From positions 9,157,976 to 9,221,975 of the forward strand of contig CM060121.1 of the NCBI GenBank assembly GCA_030522415.1: a stretch of DNA of 64,000 nt. The letters are read 5' to 3'. Origin of the DNA: Channallabes apus. Its lineage: Eukaryota; Chordata; Actinopteri; Siluriformes; Clariidae. The notes under the pieces were generated by a model, which did not search any database, had not been told where the DNA came from, and saw nothing but the letters and a program-made list of their open reading frames with translations. A program made the position numbers and the translations under genes. The number at the start of each line of letters is the position of its first letter. Within the stretch, counting starts at the first letter, position 1. Shown in pieces: positions 40,881-51,699 of this stretch.

Positions 40881-41605
40881 TCAATCCAATTTTATTCGTA
40901 TAGCGTTTTCAACAAAATGGTCATCATCGCAAAGCAGCTTTACGGAATCCAAAGAAAATTCTGAAAATGTGCATGAAATGTGAAAAATATGCAAGAATCC
41001 AAATGATCAGATTGTCCCTGGTGAGCAAGCCGAGGCCGACGGTGGCGAGGAAAACCTCCCTGAGATGGCAATAGGAAGAAACAATTCTATTAAACTTCCA
41101 GTCTGCAAAATAACAGTTGATGTCTTTAAGTTAATATGGAGTCCAGTTCGTTATTGGAGGCTCAGGTAGACTGTAGGAAATTCCATTCCAGACTATTAAG
41201 CAACCAGTTAAAAGTCCTCAGAGTACAGCTTTCTGCATCACTAGAGACCAGGACCGTCTTCATGGTCAAGTGGAACCGTCCCCCAGTCACCACACGCGTC
41301 CCAAGCAGACAACACGGTGGGCATCCATGCGATGAGATCTCCAACCAGAAGGACGAGTCAGACAGGTCCAGAGGGCAGAGGAGGTCTGGATCACTGGCAG
41401 CTCAGGAATGGCATGTGTAGCTCGACAGAGAGACAGGGAGATGGGAGGGAGACAGAGAGAGAAAGAGAGATAACAGTTCGGGATGGTTACAGTCATGTAA
41501 TGTAAAAGGAGAATGTATATTTTGTGCAGAGCGTAAGCAGGGACTCTGGCAGGACTGAGTATAACAGCATAACTAAAAGGGAGGCGAGCCAGAAGGGAAC
41601 ACAGC
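40881..41605 (+). mobile_element. unclassified retroelement-like insertion in a SINE
   Basis: This block separates the two parts of one SINE and is flanked by a degenerate 15-bp duplication, catgggatagaacat (40866-40880) and catgagaggtaacat (41606-41620). It starts TCAATCCAATTTTATTCGTA and contains CAAAGCAGCTTTAC and GACGGTGGCGAGGAAAACC, a phrase common in fish repeats. The duplication length points to LINE-type integration. The family was not named. Confidence 0.65.
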
Positions 41606-41615
41606 CATGAGAGGT

Positions 41616-41695
41616 AACATGCAAACTCCACGCATACAGACTCGACCCTGTAGGTGAGAGGACACAGTGCTATCCAGTACACCAGCATGCCGAGA
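41616..41695 (-). mobile_element. DANA-type SINE, head part of the split copy
   Basis: CATGCAAACTCCACGCATAC followed by GACTCGACCCTGTAGGTG and a tRNA-like head AGTGCTATCCAGTACACC; continues the copy at 40630-40880. Confidence 0.7.
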
Positions 41696-42227
41696 TGTGA
41701 CATTAAATGAATAAACTTTTAAGAGAGAGGTTACAGGACGTACAAATCTTTTACAAACTCTTTGAATTTTAAAGGCAGCTACAGGAAGCATTACACTTGT
41801 ACCATGAAAAAATCTAATTAACATAAAAAAAGTGTTGGACTAAACGATTTCGAATAAACCTGAGTTATGGATGTGACATTTTCACATAATGGGTGCGACG
41901 TGTCTGAATCAGTCCTCTACAAACTATATATAGAACACACACTTAAATAGAGAAAAAAATCTAAAAAAAAAAAAAAACTAACTATGAAATGATTAAATCA
42001 GTGCATATTGCTGATATTGCTGCATCCGGCTCTATTGTGTAGCCTCCAAGTAAAAGTTTAGTTACAATGAGCATGTGTAGTTGCTCATGAATTTTAGTGT
42101 ATAGTTTGGTAAGAACCCTTTGAATTACTGTATGTCTGCTTTTTCCCATGGTAAAGTATACTTTTGCATTTTGAATCAACTTTTTTTTTCATGATATCAG
42201 AAATGACCCAATTTTATCATTATCGTC

Positions 42228-42494
42228 GTCGTCTCATTGTCTTTACCGCTTTATCCTGTATAAAGGGTCGCAGGTGACCTGCAGCTTATCCCAGGAAACT
42301 TAGGGCATGAGGCGGGATACACCCGCCTCATACTGTACACATACACTCATTCACACATTATGAGGAACTTGAGAAGGCCAATTTGCCTTTTCTGCATGTA
42401 TTTGGACTGTGGGAGGAAACCCGAGTACCCGGAGGAAACCCACCAAGCATGGGGAGAACATGCAAACTCCACGGGCACAGAGGCAGGAATCAAA
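42228..42494 (-). mobile_element. DANA-type SINE, 3' part, split by a second SINE
   Basis: Reverse copy: TTATCCTGTATAAAGGGTCG, GGAGGAAACCCACCAAGC, GGGGAGAACATGCAAACTCC, up to GGCAGGAATCAAA. It resumes at about 42655 with CAAACCTGGCTGGAAATC and ends near 42735. Confidence 0.8.
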
Positions 42495-42654
42495 AATTTA
42501 CATTACGACATTTGGCAGGCACTTTTATCCAGAGCGACTTTTATCTCATTATACATCTGAGCAGTTAAGTGTTAACTTGGGGGGACAACTTTGTGGTTTT
42601 GAACTTGAGACCTTCTGAACAATAGTCCAAAGCCCTAACCAATGAGCTACCAAT
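42495..42654 (-). mobile_element. tRNA-like SINE (CATTTGGCAG family) nested in a DANA SINE
   Basis: Reads TTTACATTACGACATTTGGC, ATCCAGAGCGACTTTTATCT and, at the other end, CCCTAACCAATGAGCTACC (reverse A box). Same family as 44497-44628/45878-45935 and 46687-46862. Confidence 0.75.
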
Positions 42655-42735
42655 GACCAAACCTGGCTGGAAATCATGCCTGGACTCTAGAGCTGCAAAG
42701 CGACAGTGCTAACCCCTAAGTCATTGTGCTGCCCT
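42655..42735 (-). mobile_element. DANA-type SINE, head part of the split copy
   Basis: CTGGACTCTAGAGCTGCAAA and CGACAGTGCTAACCCCTAAG form the tRNA-like head of the copy begun at 42228. Confidence 0.7.
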
Positions 42736-43678
42736 ATATATAGCCAATATAATATAAACCTATGATTTGGCTTTAAAGCTATTGTCTGTTATGCTATTCT
42801 AGAATATTAATCAGAACATTCTAGCTCAGCGGTGTACAAAGTTTAGCAGGTAAAGAGTTCAAGGTTGTTGATCCTGCATCCTAATTCATCCATGTGATGT
42901 GCTGGACAACTTCAATCCAAGGAGGCGCCACCTGGAAACCCAAAGCACCCAAAGGATCCTCTAATCATTTTGCAGTGATGTACACCATAGCATACCTCCA
43001 GACGTCTTGTGGAGTCATGCCTCAAGGGGCACAAGGGGAACCCACACAATATTGAGCTGAATTCCAATGTTGTTCAGTGTATATGTTCTGGACCAGGTAA
43101 ATGTCTGGTCCAGCTTACTCTGAACAACTGCTTTCATACAGTAGTACCACGGTAACACAGAGACATTTATGGTAAATGCTCCATATAAATACAATTAAAA
43201 ACATGTAGTTGTTGAAATAGAAATGTTTTCTGCAAAGAGACATTTATTTATTTAGCTTATGGAATGAGTCCCCAGTAGCAGGTATTGGTGATGTTGTGAC
43301 TTTAACAATGCCCAGGGTGGTGTTTCTCAGATATGTAACAAGCTGCAAGTTTTTCTTATTTACACAGTAAGTAAGAGAGAGAAAAGAGAGACTGGCGAGA
43401 TCACTCAGACTAGTGAGTCACTGCCACTGTATTAGGAACACCTAACTGTGTTGAAAAGATCAAGCCGACAATAAAAACAATAAAATACAGCTAAGAAAAG
43501 ATACCGACATGTGGTTTTATTTGCAGCAGGTTTTTCAAAAGACTTGTGTGATGTCGCCTCCTCAAGCTGAGCTCACAGGGACTGACCTTCTAATGGTATA
43601 GTGTGACTGGGATGAAAACAAACCATGGCAATGTGTCATTCAGAGATAATGAATGTACTTTTACAGAAAATAATACAA
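42736..43678. other. intergenic, no feature seen
   Basis: AT-rich unique-looking sequence. No gene, RNA or repeat with clear ends. Confidence 0.45.
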
Positions 43679-43999
43679 GGGGTGTTCGAGTCAAACCTTT
43701 ATTTCTCTATATAATCCCCTGTTGCATTAATGCACTTATCCCAGCATTTCACTAATGCTTGGTAAAATGTTTTCTCAGTACTTTGGAGCCGTGATAAACC
43801 TGCCTGCTTCACGTCTAAAACACTGGCCTCCCAGGAACTCCTTAACAGCTCAAACTTGAGAGGTCAAGACTATACAGGAGATGTGGCAATAACTCCCAGT
43901 AGAGGTTCTGTAATGTGCAAGTGGTGTTCGCAAGTTTCCACCGACGCTGTTATTCACGATCAACTGCGTTTTAAGTCCCGGTTTGACTTGAAAACCCCT
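43679..43999 (-). mobile_element. short mariner-type element (GGGGTGTTCAAGTCAAAC ends)
   Basis: The left end is AAGGGGTGTTCGAGTCAAAC and the right end the inverse of AAGGGGTTTTCAAGTCAAAC. 321 bp remain. It shares its interior (ATTATATAGAGAAATAAA, GTTCCTGGGAGGCCAGTG) with 59205-59516. Confidence 0.7.
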
Positions 44000-44280
44000 T
44001 ATTTATGTCTAGTTAGAGGAAAATAACTACATTAGCAGCAACATGTAAATCTAGTCTTTGATTAAGTATAGTCCTTGACTGTTGGATATTCAGTGCGGCT
44101 GAGTATCTTTGTTGTCTACCACTTAGAAAATCCATATGTTAGAAATTAATATTATGATGCAAGGACTCTTCGTCTGTTAAATGATGTCTGTAAAAGGCAA
44201 TCTGTGGTTTCCTAATTGGAAATCATTGCTGAAAATCTGGAGAACTTAAATCGCACCCAATTCAGAAATGCAGCGCTGCT

Positions 44281-44401
44281 TCCAAGCCCGGATAAAATGG
44301 AAGGGCTTCTGGCGCAAACGTGTGGCAAGTTGTTGTGCGGATTGCATGGTCCGCTGTGGCGACCCCTCGATGGGAGCAGTGAAAAGACTAACAGCAACCC
44401 A
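44281..44401 (+). mobile_element. GTTGTTGTTGGTC-family SINE, 3' half only
   Basis: Matches the plus orientation of the end of the SINE at 31221: GGATAAAATGGAAGGG.., CCGCTGTGGCGACCCCTCG, GAAAAGACTAACAGCAAC. The tRNA head is missing. Confidence 0.65.
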
Positions 44402-44496
44402 GGTAATGTTTATATTAGAACATTAGAATGCAGACAAAAAGTCTTATGTTTGAACCATGGCATCATTGTTGGTACTAAATGGGTGTAAAAGTTGCA

Positions 44497-44628
44497 TGGT
44501 GGCTACAACAATTGACTTTTTATTGGAAGTTCACAGGTTCAAACCCCACCATCACCAAACTGCCACTGTTGGGCCCATGAACAGGCCTTTTACCTTCAAC
44601 TACCTGGATGTATAATGAGATAAATGTA
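44497..44628 (+). mobile_element. CATTTGGCAG-family SINE, 5' part, split by Tc1
   Basis: TTCACAGGTTCAAACCCC is the B box; it continues CACTGTTGGGCCCATGAACAGG and AATGAGATAAATGTA. It resumes after the Tc1 at 45878 with AGTTGTTCTGGATAAGGACA, CTGCCAAATGCC (to 45935). Confidence 0.8.
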
Positions 44629-45877
44629 CACTTCTGTCAAAAGTTTGGACACAACTTCACCAGTAGTTTTATTCTTTTTATTTTATTCTTATTCTTATTT
44701 TCAAATCCAGACTATAAAAAAAAGTGTTAAACATCCCCAAATATGTTTTACATTTGGAGTAAAAAAGCTACATTTAGCTTTGATGACAGCATGGCATTCT
44801 CTCATCAGATTCACTAGGTAGTCACCTGGAATGGTTTTCAATTCACAAGTGTGCCTTGTCAAGAGTTAATTTGTAACATTTGCCCCCTTAATATTCTTTA
44901 GACCATTAGACCAGAGCTTGTGCAGAGAAAGGGGTTAGGTACAAAGTTAATAACCTTATAAGTCCTACTACAACTACTGTACAAACAAATAAATATTATG
45001 ACAAGAAACACTCAGTTAAGTAAGGAGAAAAGATAGTCTGTGATTACTTTAAGAATTTAAATCCAAAAAGTTTTAAGAACTTTATTGTATCCCTGAGTGC
45101 AGTCACCAATACCATCAAACGCTGGCTCACATGAGGATCATCCAAGCAAAGGATGGCAAAGAGCTACCCCTGCTGCAGAGGATAAGTTTATTAGAATGAC
45201 CAGGAGAGAATTCCTTGGCCCAAGAACCACAAGAAATCGACACAAGATTAAACTGTCGTTTTGTCTGATTTGAGATTTTTGGTTCTAACAGCCATGTCTT
45301 CGTTAGACTTAGAGGGTGAACAGATGGTTCCTGAATGTGTGGTTCCCACTATGAAGCATGGAGGAGAAGGTGTGATGGTGTGTGGGTGCTTTGCTGGTGA
45401 GAACACACTTAAACCACAGGATTGCTACCACAGTATTATTTTGCAGCGACATGCCATACAAACTGGTTCGCACCATAGTGGGACCATCATTTGTTTTTGA
45501 ATAGGACAATGACCCCAAACAACACATCTAGGTTATGTAAGAGCTATTTGTCCAAGATGGAGAGTGATGAAGTGCTGCATCAGATGACATGGACGAAAAA
45601 GCGGCTAATAAGTACTAAACATTGTTGGAAAAACATTGGCTGACAGAGAGAATGCCAAGAGTGTGCAAAGCTGTCATCAAAGCAAATGGTGGATACTTTG
45701 AAGAATCAAAAATATAAAACCTATTTAGGGGTATTTAACACATTTTTGTTGACTCCATCATTTCTCATATGTTCTGTCATAATTTCAATGTCTTCATTAT
45801 TAATAAAGAAAAAACTGTGTGTACAACTCTGTGTTATTATGAATAATAAGTTGTGTCCAAACTTTTGACTGGTAATG
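44629..45877 (+). mobile_element. Tc1-like transposon, degenerate transposase
   Basis: 1249 bp between duplicated TA (44627-44628 and 45878-45879). The ends are CACTTCTGTCAAAAGTTTGG and the inverse of CCAAACTTTTGACTGGTAATG. Plus-strand relics include a GRP-like N-terminal part (about 45095-45240) and MKHGGEGVMVCGCFAGENTL with HSIILQRHAIQTG, the Tc1 catalytic-core region. Stops and shifts make it inactive. Confidence 0.88.
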
Positions 45878-45935
45878 TAAGTTGTTCTGGATAAGGACAT
45901 CTGCCAAATGCCACAAATGTGAATGTAAATGTAAT
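45878..45935 (+). mobile_element. CATTTGGCAG-family SINE, 3' part
   Basis: Continuation of the SINE at 44497-44628 after the Tc1 insertion; ends in AT-rich tail GAATGTAAATGTAATGG. Confidence 0.75.
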
Positions 45936-46686
45936 GGATTGGTTTGAATATTCAAGTTCACACAGAATGGTGCGAAAAGAACACCATTTGAGGTGCCAGG
46001 AAGGTTTTAGTAACTCATACATTCACACTCTTTACAACCACCAATCCATGGGGCGCCAATTCTTTGCAGGGGGAATAAAACATGTCCAGAATATGTGAGA
46101 AACACCGCACACTGCGTGTACAAGTGTGCCATGGACCAAAAGGATGCAAATTAAACTACCAAAATTTCAGGATCACTAGCCAAGAGCTATAGCTAAAGCT
46201 AATTACAAGGATATGACTGGTTATGATAAATGAGGAATAGTAAACCGTGTTAGAGTTACACAATACTGCTAAGTAATACATCTTGTGCTAGGGATAACGC
46301 AGAAATCCAAATTTAATTGGATTTGAAAGCACACACCACAAGGGGAAGGATATTGCTGTAGAATTTAAAGAGACACCAGGACACTGGAGGAGATTAAAAA
46401 GAGACAGAGAGTCCCATAGTTGAGGGTAATTCATTGGTTCACATGCAGAGAGACACACTGGAAATTCATTATGTGCACTGATGCATAAGACACCACCTCA
46501 TGTTTCATACACACACACACACACACCCACACCCACACACACACATAGTCAGGTAGAAAGACCAGGTAAGACAGACATCCCTTAAATTTCAGATTCTAAC
46601 TCCCTACATACCCATCCATCCATCCATCCATCCATTCATCCATCCATCTACTGTATCTCTTCTTTTACTCCATGTGTCGTGTTTGG
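45936..46686. other. intergenic; short tandem repeats
   Basis: No gene. CA-type repeats at 46508-46546 and (CATC)n at about 46611-46649. Confidence 0.45.
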
Positions 46687-46862
46687 GGCCATGGGTAGCT
46701 CAGTGGTTAAGGCATTGGACTACGGTTCGGAAGATCCCAGGTTCCAACCCCACAACCACCAAGTTGCCAGTGTTGGGCCCTTGAGCAAGGCTCTTAACCC
46801 TCAAGTCCTCAGTTGTGTAATGAGAGGATAAGAGCATCTGCCAAATGCCTAAATTTAAATGT
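46687..46862 (+). mobile_element. CATTTGGCAG-family tRNA SINE, complete
   Basis: Head GGTAGCTCAGTGGTTAAGGC (A box) and CCCAGGTTCCAACCCCAC (B box), then AGTGTTGGGCCCTTGAGC, GAGCATCTGCCAAATGCC and an AT-rich tail. The tRNA-like part is part of the SINE, not a functional tRNA gene. Confidence 0.85.
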
Positions 46863-47249
46863 GTTTTTCTAAACCTGATCAGGAGAGACACAAACACTTC
46901 TGCAAATCTCCTCTCGTTAGTTAACAGCCATGTCGACTGCACTAATTGGTGCGATATAAGATGTTTGTTGACACACTGCACTTACTCAGTGCTTTGCGCA
47001 TGCACACACACACACACACACACACACACAGCTTGTGTAATTCTAACTGAGCTCGTGTCAGAAAGTGAGCCGTTGTGGACACGTTGTGAGGGAACCGGCG
47101 AGTACAAGTGTAACTTTACCCTCTCATGTATAAGTAAACAAGTGAATAACTGGTCCAACCTCCTCAATGCTACACTGAGTGGAAATACTGAGGCATGTTG
47201 TTGGTGGTTCTTTTTCCACTGGGGTGCAAGATTTTATATTTTCAACTAG

Positions 47250-47453
47250 AGATGGTGGGGAAATCGATTCATGTATTGCCACACTGACTCCAAAATTGAG
47301 TTTGTAAATTTTATTTTAAATGTTTATAGAGCATATTTGGAGCTGAGGTGATGAATCATTGCTGTTCTTTCATAATCCTACAGGTGGTGGAGAGCTCTAA
47401 ACTGCTCACACACTGCCGGGCAGCTACATTCGTTTGGAATTCTAATAAAATCT
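47250..47453. repeat. old dispersed repeat, left part
   Basis: CACTGACTCCAAAATTG, ATAATCCTACAGGTGG and GAATTCTAATAAAATCT recur in order in the intronic copy at 24828-25085. It is interrupted by the SINE at 47454 and continues to about 48030 (GGCCCCTGGTGATTTCC). Confidence 0.6.
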
Positions 47454-47887
47454 AGCCTCAGAGTTGTCCGGTGGTAAAGTGCTTTGCTCTATCACCTGGA
47501 GATCACGAGTTCGATTCCCGGGTGATGCTGTAACCTCTCGCAGCCAGAGGTCTAGAGAGAGAGCTGATTGGCCGAGTTCTCTCAGAGGGGAGGGATGAGA
47601 GGTACTTAGTGCTCCCACATTAATCACGGCTCTACAGCCAATCAGGGTCGTCTGTGAGCTCACTCAAGCGGAAGTAGCGGATAGCGCTGTCCTCTGAGTG
47701 TGTTACGCCGTGCGTGAGCGAGCAGTTCAAAAAGATGCGATCGTCTGGCGTCACGTGGTTCAGAGGAAATACATCATAGTCTTCGGCCCTCCTGACTGAG
47801 TGGTAGTTGTAGCTTAATGTGGGAGCCCCCTAGTGACGGGGAGGAATTGAACACGCCTAAATTAGGGAGAAAATCGGGGGGAAAAAA
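47454..47887 (+). mobile_element. tRNA-derived SINE with 17-bp target duplication
   Basis: 434 bp flanked by gaattctaataaaatct (47437-47453) and gaattctaacaaaatct (47888-47904), one mismatch. It has a B-box-like GAGTTCGATTCCCGG, a GC-rich body with CCAATCAGGG, and ends GGGAGAAAATCGGGGG. The long duplication indicates LINE-driven integration. Confidence 0.85.
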
Positions 47888-48206
47888 GAATTCTAACAAA
47901 ATCTGTATAATATAAATTGGAATATTTATAAAAATCTGGATACTTGCAGAATCACAATACAAATCAAATCAGCACCTAAATATTGTGATAATATTATATT
48001 AATTGGCCCCTGGTGATTTCCGTAGCTAGTTTCAACTAGCTAGCGCAATAAAGATCTGTTTGTGATGGAATACTGTAAAAAAGTATAATAATTATGCTTT
48101 TAAGGTTATACAATGCTGAAGTATCAACAACAACAATTTTTTTTCATTTAGTGCAGCTAGCTAAAGCAATGCTACAAGTTATGTGATAAACTCAGCAGAA
48201 TATAAT

Positions 48207-48630
48207 CAGTGGTGTCAAAAGTATTCACATTCATTACTTGAGTAGAAGTATAGATACCAAGGTTTAAAAAGACTTCTTTAGAAGTTGAAGTATCAACTCA
48301 AGCTTTTTACTTAAGTAAAAGTTTAAAAGTACTGGTTTCAAAACTACTTAAAGTATAACAGTAAACGTAACGTGAGGGGGAAACAAAGCATTAAGGTCAC
48401 GCGTTCTGATCATGCTACGGGTGGGGTGGGCACGTTCTGATCATAAAAATAGAGTAACGAGGCTATTTTTAAAATGTAAGGAGTAGAAAGTACAGATAAT
48501 TGCTTAAAAATGTAAGGAGTAGAAGTAAAAAGTCGGCTGAAAAATAATTACTCCAGTAAAGTAGAGATACCCAAAAGTTCTACTTAAGTAAGGTAACGAA
48601 GTATTTGTACTTCGTTACTTGACACCTCTG
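48207..48630. mobile_element. non-autonomous hAT element with perfect 8-bp duplication
   Basis: 424 bp, ends CAGTGGTGTCAA and TTGACACCTCTG, flanked by aatataat on both sides (48199-48206, 48631-48638). The interior is rich in AAGTA/TACTT motifs near both ends. No transposase. Confidence 0.88.
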
Positions 48631-48849
48631 AATATAATATAATGAAGCTGTGTTCATGGCCCAACTTCAAAAAGGATGGTGCACATATCAGTACTTGATC
48701 AGTCAAACTGTCTTGATAACATGCACTTCCCCCCTTGATTTTCTACCTAATTTAGACCCATTGTGTTAGGGCATTCCCACATCAGAGACAACTACCAATG
48801 AGTGAAGATGAATAGCTTCCTCTGATGCACATGACAAGAGTTAATACAG

Positions 48850-49072
48850 AGTTGGGGAGCAGCACAACACACTTGGAGCACTATTCGATCCCTTCCACTT
48901 GTGGAACAAAGATTGGCGAGTGTCGCCAAGATCGAAGTGGCAGTATAAGTGCCACCCCTCCCCAATCTGCTCTCTAGGCTCCCAGCAATGGATCAGCAGC
49001 AGCACCCAGGAATCAAACTTGTGATCTCCGGATGATAGGGCAAGCACTTTACCACCGCGCCACTCAGGAGAC
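48850..49072 (-). mobile_element. tRNA-derived SINE, reverse copy
   Basis: Read on the minus strand: CTGAGTGGCGCGGTGGTAAA (A box) and GGAGATCACAAGTTTGATTC (B box-like), then CCCTATAAGTGCC..GATCGAAGTGG; ends near AACTCTGTATTAAC. Confidence 0.7.
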
Positions 49073-49073
49073 A

Positions 49074-49365
49074 ATAACGTGGTACCTTGGCATACATACG
49101 CTCCGCCTAAAGAATTTTCACCTCAAGGACTGAAATTTTGCAAGAACTTTTTCCTGGAGCTGTTCAAAACGTGTTTGTGTCAGTGAAAAGCCAAGCGAAG
49201 TGACTTCATGTATTTTTGCATTTCGTGCAAGATTTACTGAAAACATAGCACCATGGGTCCCAAGAATGTTATCAAAAACAGTGACAAGAAGAAAAGCAAG
49301 CTGCTTTCAGTTTCGGTTTTAAAGCAGTCTGTGCCAAGAGGAATCATAAATTAAGGTTAAGTAAA
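49074..49365 (+). mobile_element. Tigger/pogo-type transposon, 5' fragment
   Basis: Begins GTGGTACCTTGGCATAC, the usual Tigger-like terminus, and includes ATGGGTCCCAAGAATGTT with the frame MGPKNVIKNSDKKKSKLLSV, matching the start of pogo/Tigger transposases before it decays. The rest of the element is absent. Confidence 0.65.
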
Positions 49366-49380
49366 GTTTTTGTGTCTTCA

Positions 49381-49520
49381 AATTCAAATTGATATTCAAA
49401 GTTTATTTGTCACATACACAGTCTTACACAGTACGATATGCAGTGAAATGCTTAAACGACCGCCTGTGGCATCAAAAATGTACAATTAATAAGAATAGTC
49501 GAATAAGATAAGATAAGAAT
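49381..49520. repeat. fragment of fish repeat (TTATTTGTCACATACACAG)
   Basis: AGTTTATTTGTCACATACAC and ATGCAGTGAAATGCTTA are typical of a widespread fish repeat tail. A related start is at about 50268-50300. Confidence 0.5.
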
Positions 49521-49893
49521 AAGTTTAGCACCTAAATATTTCAATTGTTTTATATGCAAAAGATAGTGTTGAAAATTGGTAATATGTTTGGCTGGCTGGA
49601 ATTGATTATCTGCATTTACATTCTTTTTTTTAATTGGAAAATAATCTGCCTTAAGAGCTGGCCACTAACCAACTTAAATTAATATGCAGAGGTGTCGCTG
49701 TTTGCTGATTTTTATAGCTGAATTATAGTAGGAAACGCTCTACTTGAAATTATAGTCAGTTGCAGTAGCACCTTGAGACTAATCATTGAGACACAAATTC
49801 CATCAGTGTCATGTTTACCTCTAATTTTCAAATGTTTGCAATTTTGCAATATGAAAACAGTGAAGAAATTCTCCTCTTAACATTTCTCCAATA

Positions 49894-50215
49894 TTAAAGG
49901 TCACCTATTATGCAAACTTCACTTTTTAGGCTTTCTCATGCATTTCAACCTTTACATTCCGAAAATGTAGTAAAAACATTTCCTGCTTTTTCTATTTTTG
50001 TATGGGCTGGAGTTTGAGCTGCCATATTGTGACCTCACATGCACAGGTTAACTTAGCTTTACTGTTCTCTGGTGGGGGTGTGGCTCAGGAGTAACTCATT
50101 TGCATAGACACTGAAACTGCCAGATTTGGAGAAGGAGTAAAATCAAAAGAGAGTTTATAGTAGGAAGGGGGAAAAAAGCAGTATATTTGAGCGGTATTTT
50201 AGCTGGAGCATTAGC
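49894..50215 (+). mobile_element. left part of TTAA-flanked DNA element
   Basis: TTAAAGGTCACCTATTATGC, then TTCACTTTTTAGGC, matches the common fish family beginning AAAGGTGACCTATTATGC with TTAA target (Kolobok- or piggyBac-like). The right end was not found. Confidence 0.5.
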
Positions 50216-50254
50216 AGATGAGAACTATGTGAACTTAATAATTTGAGAGTATCT

Positions 50255-50492
50255 AAGTTTTTTAAGTTCAGCCTTTATTCGTCACACATACATTACTGCA
50301 CAGTGACATTTTTTATTCTTTGCATATCCCAGCTTCTTGTTAGTAGGCAGGGGTCAGAGCTCAGGGTCAGACAGGGTTAAGGGCCTTGCTCAAGGGCCAA
50401 ACAGCAGCATCCTGGCGGAGCTGGGGTTCGAACCGCCGATCTTCCGATTCGTAACTCAGAGACTTACCACACTGAGCCACCACTGCCCCGAA
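50255..50492 (-). mobile_element. tRNA-like repeat, reverse copy
   Basis: Contains GGGTTAAGGGCCTTGCTCAA, GGGGTTCGAACCGCCGATC (reverse B box) and CACACTGAGCCACCACTGCC (reverse A box). A TTTATTCGTCACACATACA tail is at the left. Confidence 0.65.
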
Positions 50493-50703
50493 CTACATTT
50501 AAACTGGGCAAACAGTATAAGCAGGTCAACGCTTCCTTTTCAAGAGACCAATAGGAGAATTGACTGGTCAGCCATGGTTAGGGTTTACATGGTTAGATGT
50601 TTGTTTCTCTTTTTAACCCCTCATTATTTCACAGGCGATAAAATAGAGAAAGGTCTTGAATTATTTTCAAGTGTGACATCCAAAGAGCTGTCCCAGCCAG
50701 TGA

Positions 50704-50705
<2 letters not shown>

Positions 50706-50743
<38 letters not shown>
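50706..50743. repeat. (GA)n microsatellite
   Basis: About 19 GA units. Confidence 0.95.
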
Positions 50744-50745
<2 letters not shown>

Positions 50746-51211
50746 AAAAGATGTGTGCCAAATTGACTATTTGGTGCATTCTTTCAAAAAAAAAAAAAAA
50801 GAAATAAAACCTCATGGGTAAACTCAGGAACTCCAAAACGGCCGGAAGACCATGGAAAACATCTGTGAGTTCTTACCCTGGTGAAGATTAAACAATTCAC
50901 AAGAGTTGTCCAGGTCATAAACACGGGCAGATCTGTGTCAAAGTCAACAACCAAGAGAATCTCAGCCAGAGTAAACACAGCGGGTTCACCAGAAGGTCAG
51001 GTTCAAAACAGGATGACCAGATTGAAGTAAAAAAAAAAAATCAATCAATCAATCAATCATTAACAGTCCCAGAACAACAAATCGATAACAAAAAGATCTC
51101 TTCACATTTGATATTTGCTGTATTTCAAGTATTCAATATATTGTAATACATTCTATGTTCAACAGAAAGTCTTATCACTGGAATGTCTTGAAGATTACAT
51201 GAAGGAAAAAA

Positions 51212-51369
51212 GTTCCGATCGGATTTCGATTCCAACGTCGGCTCTGTGTGCTCACAGTTTGCATCTTCGCTCTACTGGTGGTGGGTTTCCTCCAAGTACT
51301 CCAGTTTCCCAAGACATGCGGATTAGGATAATTGGTGTTCACAAATTTCCTGTAGTGTGTGAGCGATCA

Positions 51370-51408
<39 letters not shown>

Positions 51409-51489
51409 CCTGTGATGGATTGGCACCCCGCCTCATGCCCTATGTCTCCTATATACAGGATAAAGAGGTATAGACGATGAGATGAGATA
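51212..51489 (+). mobile_element. DANA-type SINE with expanded TG tract
   Basis: TCGATTCCAACG B-box remnant, GTGGGTTTCCTCCAAGTACT, then GTGTGTGAGCGATC followed by a pure TG run (51371-51407), then CCTGTGATGGATTGGCACC and a (GATGA)n tail. The SINE's own GT-rich segment has become a microsatellite. Confidence 0.8.
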
Positions 51490-51576
51490 GAGCGAGTTCA
51501 AATTTGGTAGACTTAAAGGAAACCATTACATCATCCTTAATATCTTAAAGCCGTTAGCTTGGATGGTCGTTAAACA

Positions 51577-51655
51577 CTCACTCACTCACTCACTCATCAT
51601 CTATATCTATAACGAGGTGGGGTAGACCATGGACAGGGTGCCAATCCATCACAGG

Positions 51656-51699
<44 letters not shown>

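Noticed and set aside
45261..45500. 79-codon frame with MKHGGEGVMVCGCFAG as a host gene
   Set aside because: It is the decayed Tc1 catalytic-core region between the element's terminal repeats.
51371..51407. Clustered tandem repeats as a CRISPR-like array
   Set aside because: They are simple dinucleotide microsatellites in a vertebrate genome without spacers.
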